From Bradyrhizobium sp. cir1 (GTDB lineage Bacteria > Pseudomonadota > Alphaproteobacteria > Rhizobiales > Xanthobacteraceae): a DNA stretch of 64,000 bases. Each line of letters begins with the position of its first letter. Positions within the stretch are counted from its first letter, which is position 1. The stretch spans positions 434,001-498,000 of the forward strand of contig NZ_JACIHE010000001.1 in NCBI RefSeq assembly GCF_014198245.1, in the 5' to 3' direction. Below, piece after piece: positions 19,073 to 26,626 of this stretch. The translations under genes were made by a program, and so were the position numbers. The notes under the pieces were generated by a model, which worked only from the letters and a program-made list of their open reading frames with translations, did no database searches and was not told where the DNA came from.

Positions 19073-19082
19073 GACACGGCAC

Positions 19083-20237
19083 TCAGGAGCGCGACTTCAA
19101 CCGCGCCAGCCTCGCCGCAATCTCCTTGTCGCGATGAAGCGAGCTCAGTTCATCGATGTCGCTGGAATACGGGATGCCCTGCGGCACGCCGGTTGCGCGC
19201 GCCACCGCCCTGCCAGCCCGCAAGGCCTTGGCTGCTGCGGACGTCCCGCCCGACTTCCGGGGCGACGTCGAGGCCTGATGGCTCGCATGTGCCTCGCTCT
19301 TTTCGAGATCGGCGCGGCGCTGCTCGGCATCCTGGAGCGCCGACAGCACCGCACGCAGCGAGGTCACGCATTGCTCGATCTTCTCGTTGTTCTCGTCGAT
19401 GGCGCGGGAGAGCACCTCGAACTGCGCCTCCAGATCCATCTGCCGCGCGATACCGGCGCGGGCGAGATCGTCGCGGCTGTCAGCGATCGCGCCCTCGATC
19501 TTGGCGGCGAGATCGGTCATCTCGCGCTCGATCTCGGTACGGCGCGCGTTGAGGCGGTATTCCTCGGCGCGCGCGGCCGCGAGCGCGTCGCGCGCCTCGC
19601 CTTCCGCACGTTCGATCTCGCGGATGGCCTGTCCGACCACCTTGAGCTTGTTCTTGCCTTCCGCCTGCTCGATCGCGTCATAGGCGATCCCGGCGATCAG
19701 GCGCCCGACCCGGGACAGGAAGTTGTCGGGGGCGGCAGCGATGGTATCCATAGCGTTCTCCTCCTCTGGCAGGCTGTTCGGCGTGACGCCGTAGTGAACT
19801 TCGAAACCGTCGTCGGTGCGGATGAGGTGCGCGGGCACGCTCTGCCCCCAGCCCTCGGCATAGCCGGCGTAGTCGAAGGGCACGCTGAAGCGCCCTTGCA
19901 CGGTCGCAATCGAAATGGTGGCGGGGCCCTTGATCTTGGCGAGCTTGTCGTCGAGCGGCAGGCGGCGGCCTTGCGCCGCGCGATACTCCGTGCGGTCGCG
20001 CAGGCCGAGCGTCACCAGCCGCGAGGGCAGCGCGGTCTGTTTCCGGATCGGCTCATAGGCGTGGGCGTGGAGCAGGACGACGTTGGAACCCACATTGTGG
20101 GTCCGGGCCACCTCGTCGAGGATCTCCATCATGCGGTCATAGGCCTGGAATGTCGCCTCGATGGCGGCCTTGGCGGCCGGGTCGGGGGCAAGCCTGTAAC
20201 GCAGCGCGGACGGCGCGTTTCGGGGCGACTGGCTCAT
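19083..20237 (-). CDS. PspA/IM30-like coiled-coil protein with N-terminal TnpB-like domain
   Basis: A 384-residue fusion. Residues about 10-155 match the N-terminal region of IS605/IS607-type TnpB proteins: the opening ALRYRLAPDPAAKAAIE, an aromatic/His pattern VVLLHAHAYEPIRKQTALPSRLV, then LPLDDKLAKI, the ISIATVQGRFSVPF strand and a GFEVHYGV strand. No RuvC-like nuclease follows. From residue 163 it is PspA/IM30-like: FLSRVGRLIAGI, then a long coiled coil rich in Glu, Arg and Ala, and a basic tail. PspA proteins bind and stabilise stressed inner membrane. An internal ATG at 19751 with a strong Shine-Dalgarno would give a 222-residue PspA, the normal PspA length. The YqiJ and flotillin genes follow. 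The start at 20237 (MSQSP) has no good ribosome site. Confidence 0.75.
   Translation of the reverse strand: MSQSPRNAPSALRYRLAPDPAAKAAIEATFQAYDRMMEILDEVARTHNVGSNVVLLHAHAYEPIRKQTALPSRLVTLGLRDRTEYRAAQGRRLPLDDKLAKIKGPATISIATVQGRFSVPFDYAGYAEGWGQSVPAHLIRTDDGFEVHYGVTPNSLPEEENAMDTIAAAPDNFLSRVGRLIAGIAYDAIEQAEGKNKLKVVGQAIREIERAEGEARDALAAARAEEYRLNARRTEIEREMTDLAAKIEGAIADSRDDLARAGIARQMDLEAQFEVLSRAIDENNEKIEQCVTSLRAVLSALQDAEQRRADLEKSEAHASHQASTSPRKSGGTSAAAKALRAGRAVARATGVPQGIPYSSDIDELSSLHRDKEIAARLARLKSRS
19749..19764 (-). promoter_or_regulatory. Internal ribosome-binding site and ATG for a PspA-only product
   Basis: On the minus strand GGAGGAG is followed six bases later by ATGGATACC, in frame with the fusion, at the exact junction between the TnpB-like and PspA-like parts. 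The codons for the Glu-Glu-Glu linker provide the Shine-Dalgarno sequence. Initiation here would yield residues 163-384 of the fusion as a separate 222-residue protein. Confidence 0.65.
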
Positions 20238-20245
20238 GGAAAGCA

Positions 20246-20270
20246 CTAAAGCACCATTTTGGTGCTTTAG
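20246..20270. promoter_or_regulatory. Perfect 11-bp inverted repeat upstream of the PspA/flotillin operon
   Basis: CTAAAGCACCA and TGGTGCTTTAG flank a three-T centre, ending eight bases before the ATG at 20237. A partial third copy of the AAGCAC half lies next to it at 20241-20245. It could be an operator for autoregulation or an RNA hairpin covering the start region. Confidence 0.55.
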
Positions 20271-20456
20271 GAAGGGGAAGCTCGATCACGTTCCACTGAT
20301 CCCTAGGCACTCTGCTGGTTAGTCGCTGCCGACAGGCGGCCCGTTCAAGGCGGCAGATCACACCTAGCTCATCGCCGATCAAGACTTCTTGCACGCGCGG
20401 GTTGCAATTTGAGACGAAATGCGGGGAGCGTTAGGCAGGCCGTCACTCTCTCGGCT

Positions 20457-20539
20457 CGTCATTGCGACTCTTGCGACGAAGCAATCCAGAATCCCTCCGC
20501 GGAAATATTCTGGATTGCTTCGCTGCGCTCGCAATGACG
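20457..20539. repeat. Palindromic intergenic element, family A (copy 2)
   Basis: The outer arms CGTCATTGCG and CGCAATGACG are exact inverse complements. Inner arms GAAGCAATCCAGAAT and ATTCTGGATTGCTTC are also perfect, around a CCCTCCGCGGAAAT centre. It is the better preserved of the two family A copies in the window. Confidence 0.85.
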
Positions 20540-20637
20540 GAGTGTGGAGGAGCGCCGCTCCTTCAAACGCACATCTCAATCGTAGACACACCGTCGCATC
20601 CTCGCGGCATATCTCGCCCGAGCTTTGCTTCATCACA

Positions 20638-20707
20638 TCGCGAAGCGACATCCGGGATTCGTGCGAGCGGTGGTCCCGGATATCGCTTCGCTCATCCGGG
20701 CTACGAA
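20638..20707. repeat. Palindromic intergenic element, family C
   Basis: The segments ATCGCGAAGCGACATCCGGGA and TCCCGGATATCGCTTCGC are near inverse complements around a GTGCGAGCGGTGG centre. A trailing CATCCGGGCTACGAA follows. Only one copy is seen in this window; the motif resembles dispersed palindromes of Bradyrhizobium genomes. Confidence 0.6.
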
Positions 20708-20715
20708 AGCTGGCC

Positions 20716-21099
20716 TCACGGCCGCCGGCACACCAGGTCGATCTCGATCAGCGCGTCGTAGGCCAATCCGGTGACGCCGACGCAGGTGCGGGCCGGCAGG
20801 CGGTCGGCAGCGAAGAAGCTGCGATAGGTCTCGTTCATAGCCGTGTAGTCTTCCTTGAAGCGCGTCAGATAGACGCGCGTCATCACGACGTGCTCGAGGT
20901 CGAGATCGAGGCCCGCCAGAACGACCTTCAGGTTCTCCATCACGGCGCGGGTCTGCGCGACGATGCCGTCGGGCAACACGCCCGGCGCTTGCGGCGTGTC
21001 CGGCATCTGGCCAGTGACGAACACAAAGCCGTCAGTCTCGACGGCGTGGCTGAAGGGTGCGACCGGTTTCGGTCCGCCGCTGATCATGTGGAATTTCAC
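20716..21099 (-). CDS. RidA/YjgF/YER057c family protein
   Basis: RidA-family enzymes hydrolyse reactive enamine/imine intermediates, and subgroups hydrolyse or deaminate related nitrogen compounds. This 127-residue protein has FVFVTGQMPDTPQ near the N-terminus, the conserved Arg in the DHVVMTRVYLTRFKED-like stretch, and the RLPARTCVGVTGLAYDALIEIDL C-terminus with the family Arg and Glu. The start is taken as the GTG at 21099 (VKFHMI), preceded by AAGGA. The stop of the AraC-amidase fusion lies 14 bases upstream, so it may be the last gene of the amide cluster. Confidence 0.88.
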   Translation of the reverse strand: MKFHMISGGPKPVAPFSHAVETDGFVFVTGQMPDTPQAPGVLPDGIVAQTRAVMENLKVVLAGLDLDLEHVVMTRVYLTRFKEDYTAMNETYRSFFAADRLPARTCVGVTGLAYDALIEIDLVCRRP

Positions 21100-21113
21100 T
21101 CGATGTGTCCTTG

Positions 21114-23543
21114 TTAAGTCGCGCTCTGGAACAGGCGCTTGCTGAGGATGGCGTGCACGCCCCAATTGCCGTCGACGACCTGCGTGACGCCGAAATCGAC
21201 GGCGGCCGACATCAGTGCGATCGCCTCGTCCTCACTGAGCCCTTTGGTGTTCATCAGGAAGCGCCGCATCTTGCGGAACGCATCCTTCATGGCGAGGTCG
21301 AGCGAGGACTTTGCATAGACCTCGCTCTGCCCTTGCGCGCCGAATTCGGCGAGATAGTTGGGGTGGCTGAAGCCGGTCAGCACCCAATCGGTGGCGGTCT
21401 CGATCAGGGGATAAGAGAGATCGGCGAAGGGACGGCCAGCGAGATCGGCTTTCTTGTGCAGGATCACCTCGAAGGTGCCGGTCATCGAGCACTCGATCGC
21501 GGTGCCGCTGAGCTCGCCGTCGCCTTGGGCTGCGTGGGGATCGCCGACCGACAGCAGCGCGCCGGGCACGGAGACCGGAAGATAGACGGTCGCTCCCTTC
21601 CCCAGCCGCCAATTGTCGAGATTGCCGCCGAAATAGGACGGCGGCACGGAATCGACGAAATCGACCTCGCGCGGCGCCACCGCGATCACGCCGAAATGCG
21701 GCCGCAAGGGAATGCGGATGCCGTCGAGCACGGCGTGGCGGCGCTTGATCGTACCGGGTGTGACGGGAACGCCGGGATAGTCGTAGGTGGCATGCACCAC
21801 GCCAAAGGGATCGGTCTGCGGCTCCCAGCGATAGGAATAGAGCGCGCGGGCATGCGGCGCGTCCACATCGTCAAAGATCTCGTAAATGGTCACGGCCTCG
21901 CGCGGCTTGGGACCGCCGAGAAACTCGTTGTAGTGATAGCCCCACCAGGCCGCCACCGAGGAGCCGAACACGCGCCCGGCATGGTTCGGGCTCCGGCTCG
22001 CCCGCGGCACGATGTCGAGGATGCGCACCTCCAGCACATCGCCGGGCTGGGCGTCCTTCACAGCGACGGGCCCGGTGCAGATGTGCACGCCAAACCCCTC
22101 GCCGGCACCGCGGCCGAACACGCTGGCATCCATCGGTCCTGCGCCGCGGCGGTCGACGTTCTTCTTGTTCCGGGTCCAGCCGAACACGCTTTCGGCGGCT
22201 GCATCACCGGCGATCATCATGTCAGGGGCATCGGAGGCGTGCTGCGTCAGAGTTTCGATGGTGATGGTATCGCCCGAGGCGATCTCGATCTGCGGCGCCA
22301 ATGAGCGGCTGAAATAGCCCCAATGAACGCGGCTGGCCTCGACCGGGAGATGATGATGCCTGCGCTCCGTGGTGGTGCGCTCCTCGGCGCCGGCACAGGC
22401 GACGTTGCTGCGGGCCTCGATGCTCGGATGCGCGCGAAGCTGCGCCAGCGCCTCCAGTGGCCAGCCGCGCTGGCCGGCGACGCCATGCTGCGAGGTCGCC
22501 CGCTCCGCCTCCTGCTGGCGAAACTCGCGCGGCGGCAGGCCGAAGCGATGACGGAAGGCCCGGCTGAAATGCGCGGAATCGCCAAAGCCATAGGCGTAGG
22601 CGATCTCCGAGATCGAGCGATGCGCCTCGCTCGGGTTGGAGAGATCCGCCCAGGCGCGCTGGAGACGACGCTCGCGAACGTAGTGGGTAAAATTGTCGCC
22701 GACCGTTTCGAACAGCTTTTGCAGGTAACGTTCGGAAATGCCCTCGGCTTGCGCGACCCGCGCCGGCACAAGGTCGGGATCGTCGAGCCGGCGTTCGATG
22801 GTCTGGCAGATCCGGTGCAGCAGCGCGGCCTGCGTCGCGCTCGACCCGGCATCGGACGTCGATGCCGCCAGTTGATGCGCAAGCGTCAGCAGCAGATCGA
22901 CCAGCGACTGCGCAAGCGAATTCCATTCGGCATCGCTCAAGCTGTCGAGCGTGCGCGCGGTCGCATCCAGCATGCGCGCGAACACATCGGCGAAACCGCC
23001 CGGTGGAACCACGCGAGGCTCGCCAAGCCGCGGCTTGCCCGACAGGCGTCCGTGCAACGCTTCGGAGGTCACCGACAGCACGATGGCGCGCATGTCGCGC
23101 TGGAACACGATGCTCCAGTCGCCGCTGCGCGGCAGCAGCACAAGATGGCCGACGGGAACGATGCGGTGACCGCCGGCGCTTCTGAGCACCATGCCGTCCT
23201 CGACCGGCATCAGCGCGATGGGGAGGTCTTCACTAGCTTGCGAGAGAGGCGCGACGCTCTGCGCGCCAGCGGCCATGCGCGTCAGCGCAACACCTGCGGT
23301 CTGGCGATGCGAGGCGGTTGCGTGCCCGTCAAAGAAGGAGTGCCCGCCTGCCGGCTGCAGGCCGACCGCCGCCAGCACGTCCCGCCAGGCTTCGGGGCGG
23401 TCGTCTTGCGCGTAGGACTCGCTCGTGAACGGCCGGAAGCTCATCGGATCGACCCAGATTGCAGTCGATCGAAGCAACCTCTGTGCCAGACGAACGCGGT
23501 CATCCGTCGCCGCGACGGGCCGCAAATGGGGCTCGTTGGTCAA
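21114..23543 (-). CDS. AraC-type transcriptional regulator fused to acetamidase/formamidase
   Basis: One uninterrupted 809-residue frame combines two normally separate proteins. Residues about 36-215 resemble the AraC-binding-like sensor domain of NitR/FeaR-type regulators (FTSESYAQDDRPEAWRD). Residues about 239-345 are the AraC double HTH, with the second HTH motif ISEIAYAYGFGDSAHFSRAFRHRFG fully conserved. After a linker of about 55 residues, residues 400-809 form a complete FmdA/AmdA amidase that aligns along its length with the next gene upstream, including SVGDPHAAQGDGELSGTAIE and DFGVTQVVDGNWGVHA. No in-frame ATG lies in the linker. Acetamidase/formamidase enzymes hydrolyse short amides to ammonia and carboxylate. 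Physical fusion suggests a sensor-enzyme or a self-limiting regulator. Confidence 0.87.
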   Translation of the reverse strand: MTNEPHLRPVAATDDRVRLAQRLLRSTAIWVDPMSFRPFTSESYAQDDRPEAWRDVLAAVGLQPAGGHSFFDGHATASHRQTAGVALTRMAAGAQSVAPLSQASEDLPIALMPVEDGMVLRSAGGHRIVPVGHLVLLPRSGDWSIVFQRDMRAIVLSVTSEALHGRLSGKPRLGEPRVVPPGGFADVFARMLDATARTLDSLSDAEWNSLAQSLVDLLLTLAHQLAASTSDAGSSATQAALLHRICQTIERRLDDPDLVPARVAQAEGISERYLQKLFETVGDNFTHYVRERRLQRAWADLSNPSEAHRSISEIAYAYGFGDSAHFSRAFRHRFGLPPREFRQQEAERATSQHGVAGQRGWPLEALAQLRAHPSIEARSNVACAGAEERTTTERRHHHLPVEASRVHWGYFSRSLAPQIEIASGDTITIETLTQHASDAPDMMIAGDAAAESVFGWTRNKKNVDRRGAGPMDASVFGRGAGEGFGVHICTGPVAVKDAQPGDVLEVRILDIVPRASRSPNHAGRVFGSSVAAWWGYHYNEFLGGPKPREAVTIYEIFDDVDAPHARALYSYRWEPQTDPFGVVHATYDYPGVPVTPGTIKRRHAVLDGIRIPLRPHFGVIAVAPREVDFVDSVPPSYFGGNLDNWRLGKGATVYLPVSVPGALLSVGDPHAAQGDGELSGTAIECSMTGTFEVILHKKADLAGRPFADLSYPLIETATDWVLTGFSHPNYLAEFGAQGQSEVYAKSSLDLAMKDAFRKMRRFLMNTKGLSEDEAIALMSAAVDFGVTQVVDGNWGVHAILSKRLFQSAT

Positions 23544-23598
23544 GTGTTCATCCGGGAATTGGAAGATTCCTCAAAGTATTAGAGTATGGCGAGCCCTC

Positions 23599-23708
23599 TT
23601 CGTCATTCCGGGGCGCGCGCAAGCGCGAACCCGGAATCCATTGCGCGCAGAAGACAGTGGTGAAATGGATTCCGGGTTCGACGCGTTGCGTCGCCCCGGA
23701 ATGACGAA
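23599..23708. repeat. Palindromic intergenic element, family B (copy 2, nested)
   Basis: Outer arms TTCGTCATTCCGGGGCG and CGCCCCGGAATGACGAA are perfect. Inside, AACCCGGAATCCATT and AATGGATTCCGGGTT form a second perfect nested pair. It lies between the two acetamidase-containing genes and could form a two-tier cruciform or a strong RNA hairpin. Confidence 0.88.
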
Positions 23709-23718
23709 GTTGAGAGAT

Positions 23719-24960
23719 TCAGTCGCATCGAAACATGTTCTTTCGGATCGTGCCGTGGACGCCCCAATTGGCATCGACCACCTGGGTGACGCCGAAATCG
23801 GCGCCGACCGACATCAGCGAGATCGCCTCGTCCTCGCTGAGGCCGTGCACGGTCATCAGGAACCGGCGGAGTTTTCTGAACGCATCGCGCATCGCACGGT
23901 CGAGACTGCTGTGATTGGCAATCTCGGTTTGCGCCTCAGTGCCGAGCGCCACGAGGTAGTTCGGGTAGGTGAAGCCGTAGAACGACCAGGCGTGGTCGGT
24001 CTCCAGCATGGGATGGTCGAGGCCTTCCAGATGGGTGCCGGCCAGATCAGCCTTCTTGTGCAGGATGAATTCGAAATCGCCGGTCAGCGAGGTCTCGATC
24101 GCGGTGCCGCCAAGCTCGCTGTCGCCCTGCGCGGCATGGGGATCGCCGACCGAGAAATAGGCGCCGGGCACGGCAACCGGATAGAACATCCGCGCGCCCT
24201 TGCCGATGCGCCAGTCGTCGATATTGCCGCCGGTGTAGCTCGGCGGGATCGAGCTGACGAAATCGGCTTCCGACGGCGCGAGGCCCATGGTGCCGAAATG
24301 CAATCGTGCGGGCACCTTCACGCTGGAGAGGATGTTCTCGCGCTTTTTGATGGTGGCGTGGTCGACGCGGACACCGGGATAGTCGATGGTCGGATGCACG
24401 ATGCCGTCAGGATCGGTCTGCGGCGTCCAGACATAATTGTAGACCGCCTTCGCATGGGGCTCGCCTGACGTGTCCAGCTCGAAGATGGTGACGACCTCGC
24501 GCGGCTTCGGCTCCTCGATCAGATCGTGATAGTGAAAGCCCCAGTTCGCGGCGACGTTGGAGCCGAAGCAGCGGCCGGCATGGCAGGCGCTGCAGCTTGG
24601 CCGCGGCCTGATATCGAGGATGCGCACTTCGAGAATATCTCCGGGCTCGGCACCTTCGATTGCGACCGGGCCGGTGAGCAAATGCACCCCGATCCCCTCG
24701 CCTGCTCCGCGGATGAACGGGCCTTCCGTCGGGCCGGAGCCGCGCCGCGCCACGGCCTTGTGCTCGCGCGTCCACTGGAACACGCTCTCGGCGCCGGCAT
24801 CGCCCTGGATCATGCGCTCGTAATCGTCGTTGGCGTGATGGGTCAGCGTCTCGATGGTGGCGCGATCCCCGGAGCGCAGCGTCAGGGCCGGGGTGACCTT
24901 TTTGGAGAAATAGCCCCAGTGGACGGTTTTCGGCGAAACCGGCAGCGTGACATGCTTCAT
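23719..24960 (-). CDS. Acetamidase/formamidase family protein
   Basis: A 413-residue cytoplasmic amidase of the FmdA/AmdA type, which releases ammonia from formamide, acetamide or related small amides. Conserved blocks visible are SPKTVHWGYFSKKV at the start, SGDRATIETLTHHANDD, HLLTGPVAIEGAEPGDILEVRI, SVGDPHAAQGDSEL and the C-terminal DFGVTQVVDANWGVHGTI. It is a paralogue of the C-terminal half of the following fusion gene. It lies 43 bases downstream of the fused ABC transporter gene, probably in the same transcript, which links uptake and hydrolysis of the substrate. The exact amide is not readable from sequence. Confidence 0.92.
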   Translation of the reverse strand: MKHVTLPVSPKTVHWGYFSKKVTPALTLRSGDRATIETLTHHANDDYERMIQGDAGAESVFQWTREHKAVARRGSGPTEGPFIRGAGEGIGVHLLTGPVAIEGAEPGDILEVRILDIRPRPSCSACHAGRCFGSNVAANWGFHYHDLIEEPKPREVVTIFELDTSGEPHAKAVYNYVWTPQTDPDGIVHPTIDYPGVRVDHATIKKRENILSSVKVPARLHFGTMGLAPSEADFVSSIPPSYTGGNIDDWRIGKGARMFYPVAVPGAYFSVGDPHAAQGDSELGGTAIETSLTGDFEFILHKKADLAGTHLEGLDHPMLETDHAWSFYGFTYPNYLVALGTEAQTEIANHSSLDRAMRDAFRKLRRFLMTVHGLSEDEAISLMSVGADFGVTQVVDANWGVHGTIRKNMFRCD

Positions 24961-25003
24961 GAGGTGGCCTCTTCGGGAGTCTTGAACCTTGTGGACGCGC
25001 CGC

Positions 25004-26626
25004 TCATCGCACCGCCTCCGGAGTCTTGTCGGCTTCCATCACGCTGAGGAACCGCGCCGTCAGCGCATTGCGCGGGTTGGAGAGCACCTCGTGCGCCGGC
25101 CCCTCCTCGATGATCGCGCCGCCGTTCAGGAAAGCGACTCGGTCGGCGACCTCGTCGGCGAAGCGGATCTGGTGCGTCGAGATGATCATGGTGAGGCCGT
25201 CGTCGATGGCGAGACGCCGGATCACCTCCAGAACCTCGTTGACGAGTTCAGGGTCGAGCGCCGAGGTCGGCTCGTCCAGCAACAGCACGCTCGGATTGGG
25301 CGCAAGCGCGCGCGCGATGGCGACACGCTGCTGCTGGCCGCCGGAGAGATGCCGCGGCAGCGCATCGGCGCGATGTGACAGCCCGACGTTATCGAGCAGC
25401 TCGGTGGCGCGGCGGTCGGCATCGATGCGGGTCATGCCGTGGACCCAGCGCAGGGGCCCGGCGATGTTCTCCTTCGCCGAGAGATGGGCGAACAAATTGA
25501 ACTGCTGGAACACCATGCCCACGCCGACGCTGGCCCGCTCGTTGGCGACGGCACGCGGCGACAGCCGCTTGCCGTCTTCGCCAAAGCCGAGGCGCCGGCC
25601 GCCGACGCGCACGGTGCCGGCATCCCAGTTTTCGAGATGATTGATACAGCGGAGCAGCGTGCTCTTGCCTGAACCGCTCGGACCGAGCAGCGCCACCACC
25701 TCGCCCACACGGACCGTGAGGTCGAGACCGTCGAGGACCTTTTGCGGACCGTAGCTCTTGGTGAGATCCTTGACCTCGACCGCGATGTTGTTGCGCGCGA
25801 TCGTCGCGGTGCGGCGGGCGCGTTCCTCCCGGGTCAGGGCCAGCGGCGGCATATCCGTGAGCTCTGCCTGCGCGGGCTCGGGATCGATAGCGGTCGCATC
25901 GGCAAGCTCCAGCTTGGAGACCAGGTCGACGCGGCGCCAGGGCAGATAATCGGGGAGCTTGCGCTCGCGGCCCTTCGTACGGTCGAGATCGAGCAGCCAT
26001 TCGACGAAAAGCTGGATGCCACTGATGGTCGCGGTCAGCACCAGATAGAGCAGGCCCGAAGCGAAGAAGATCGAGAAGAAGTCGAATGTGGAGGACGCCA
26101 GCTGGGTCGAGCGCAGCGTCAGCTCCTGGACCGCGACGACGGAGGCGAGCGAGGAATTCTTCAGCGCACTGACGGCCTCGTTGCCGAAAGCCGGAATCAT
26201 GGTGCGGATCGCCTGCGGCGCGATCACCCGCCACATCAGGATTCGGGGCGTCATGCCGAGCGCCTGCCCCGCAGTCACCTGCCCGCGGTCGACGCCGAGC
26301 ACGCCGGCGCGTAGCATCTCCGCGATGAACGGCGCCTCGTTGCAGGCGAGCGCGAGACCGGCGGCCAGCACCGCCGGCAGCTTGATGCCGATATGCGGCA
26401 GCGCGTCGTAGGCGAACACCATTTGCAGGATCAGCGGCGTGCCGCGGAAGATCACGGTGTAGGCCCTGGCGATCGCCGCCAGCGGCCAGAAGCGCGAGAG
26501 CTGCATGCCGGCGAGGATCAATCCGAGGATCAATCCGCCGCCGAGCCCGAGGGCAGTCACCTCGAGGGTGAGCTCGATGCCCTCGAGCAGATACGGCATG
26601 CTCAGGTAATGGAGGAACAGCGACAT
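25004..26626 (-). CDS. Polar amino acid-type ABC transporter, fused permease and ATPase
   Basis: Two ABC subunits in one 540-residue chain. Residues 1-220 are a HisM/GlnP-type permease with about five membrane helices and an EAA loop (AGQALGMTPRILMWRVIAPQAI). After a linker of about 60 residues, the ATPase begins near 282, with Walker [10 protein letters not shown] (314-322), signature LSGGQQQR (near 425) and Walker [13 protein letters not shown]. The start overlaps the stop of the upstream binding-protein gene (TGATG), so they are translationally coupled. Substrate is presumably an amino acid or a small amide-related compound, given the amidases downstream. Confidence 0.92.
   Translation of the reverse strand: MSLFLHYLSMPYLLEGIELTLEVTALGLGGGLILGLILAGMQLSRFWPLAAIARAYTVIFRGTPLILQMVFAYDALPHIGIKLPAVLAAGLALACNEAPFIAEMLRAGVLGVDRGQVTAGQALGMTPRILMWRVIAPQAIRTMIPAFGNEAVSALKNSSLASVVAVQELTLRSTQLASSTFDFFSIFFASGLLYLVLTATISGIQLFVEWLLDLDRTKGRERKLPDYLPWRRVDLVSKLELADATAIDPEPAQAELTDMPPLALTREERARRTATIARNNIAVEVKDLTKSYGPQKVLDGLDLTVRVGEVVALLGPSGSGKSTLLRCINHLENWDAGTVRVGGRRLGFGEDGKRLSPRAVANERASVGVGMVFQQFNLFAHLSAKENIAGPLRWVHGMTRIDADRRATELLDNVGLSHRADALPRHLSGGQQQRVAIARALAPNPSVLLLDEPTSALDPELVNEVLEVIRRLAIDDGLTMIISTHQIRFADEVADRVAFLNGGAIIEEGPAHEVLSNPRNALTARFLSVMEADKTPEAVR

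Larger units (their letters stand above)
20271..20715. other. Intergenic region, about 440 bp, with two palindromic repeats
   Basis: It lies upstream of the PspA/YqiJ/flotillin operon and must contain its promoter (20271-20400). The remainder is largely filled by palindromic elements at 20457-20539 and 20638-20707. No supported gene is seen. Confidence 0.6.

Noticed and set aside
20137..20394. Small minus-strand frame overlapping the PspA-fusion start
   Set aside because: It overlaps the well-supported coding region in another frame and lacks a ribosome site and family match.
20237..20456. Guide-RNA (omega RNA-like) sequence next to the TnpB-like domain
   Set aside because: TnpB guide RNAs usually lie at the 3' end of the gene, and no transposon end or repeat-flanked candidate is visible on either side, so no claim is made.
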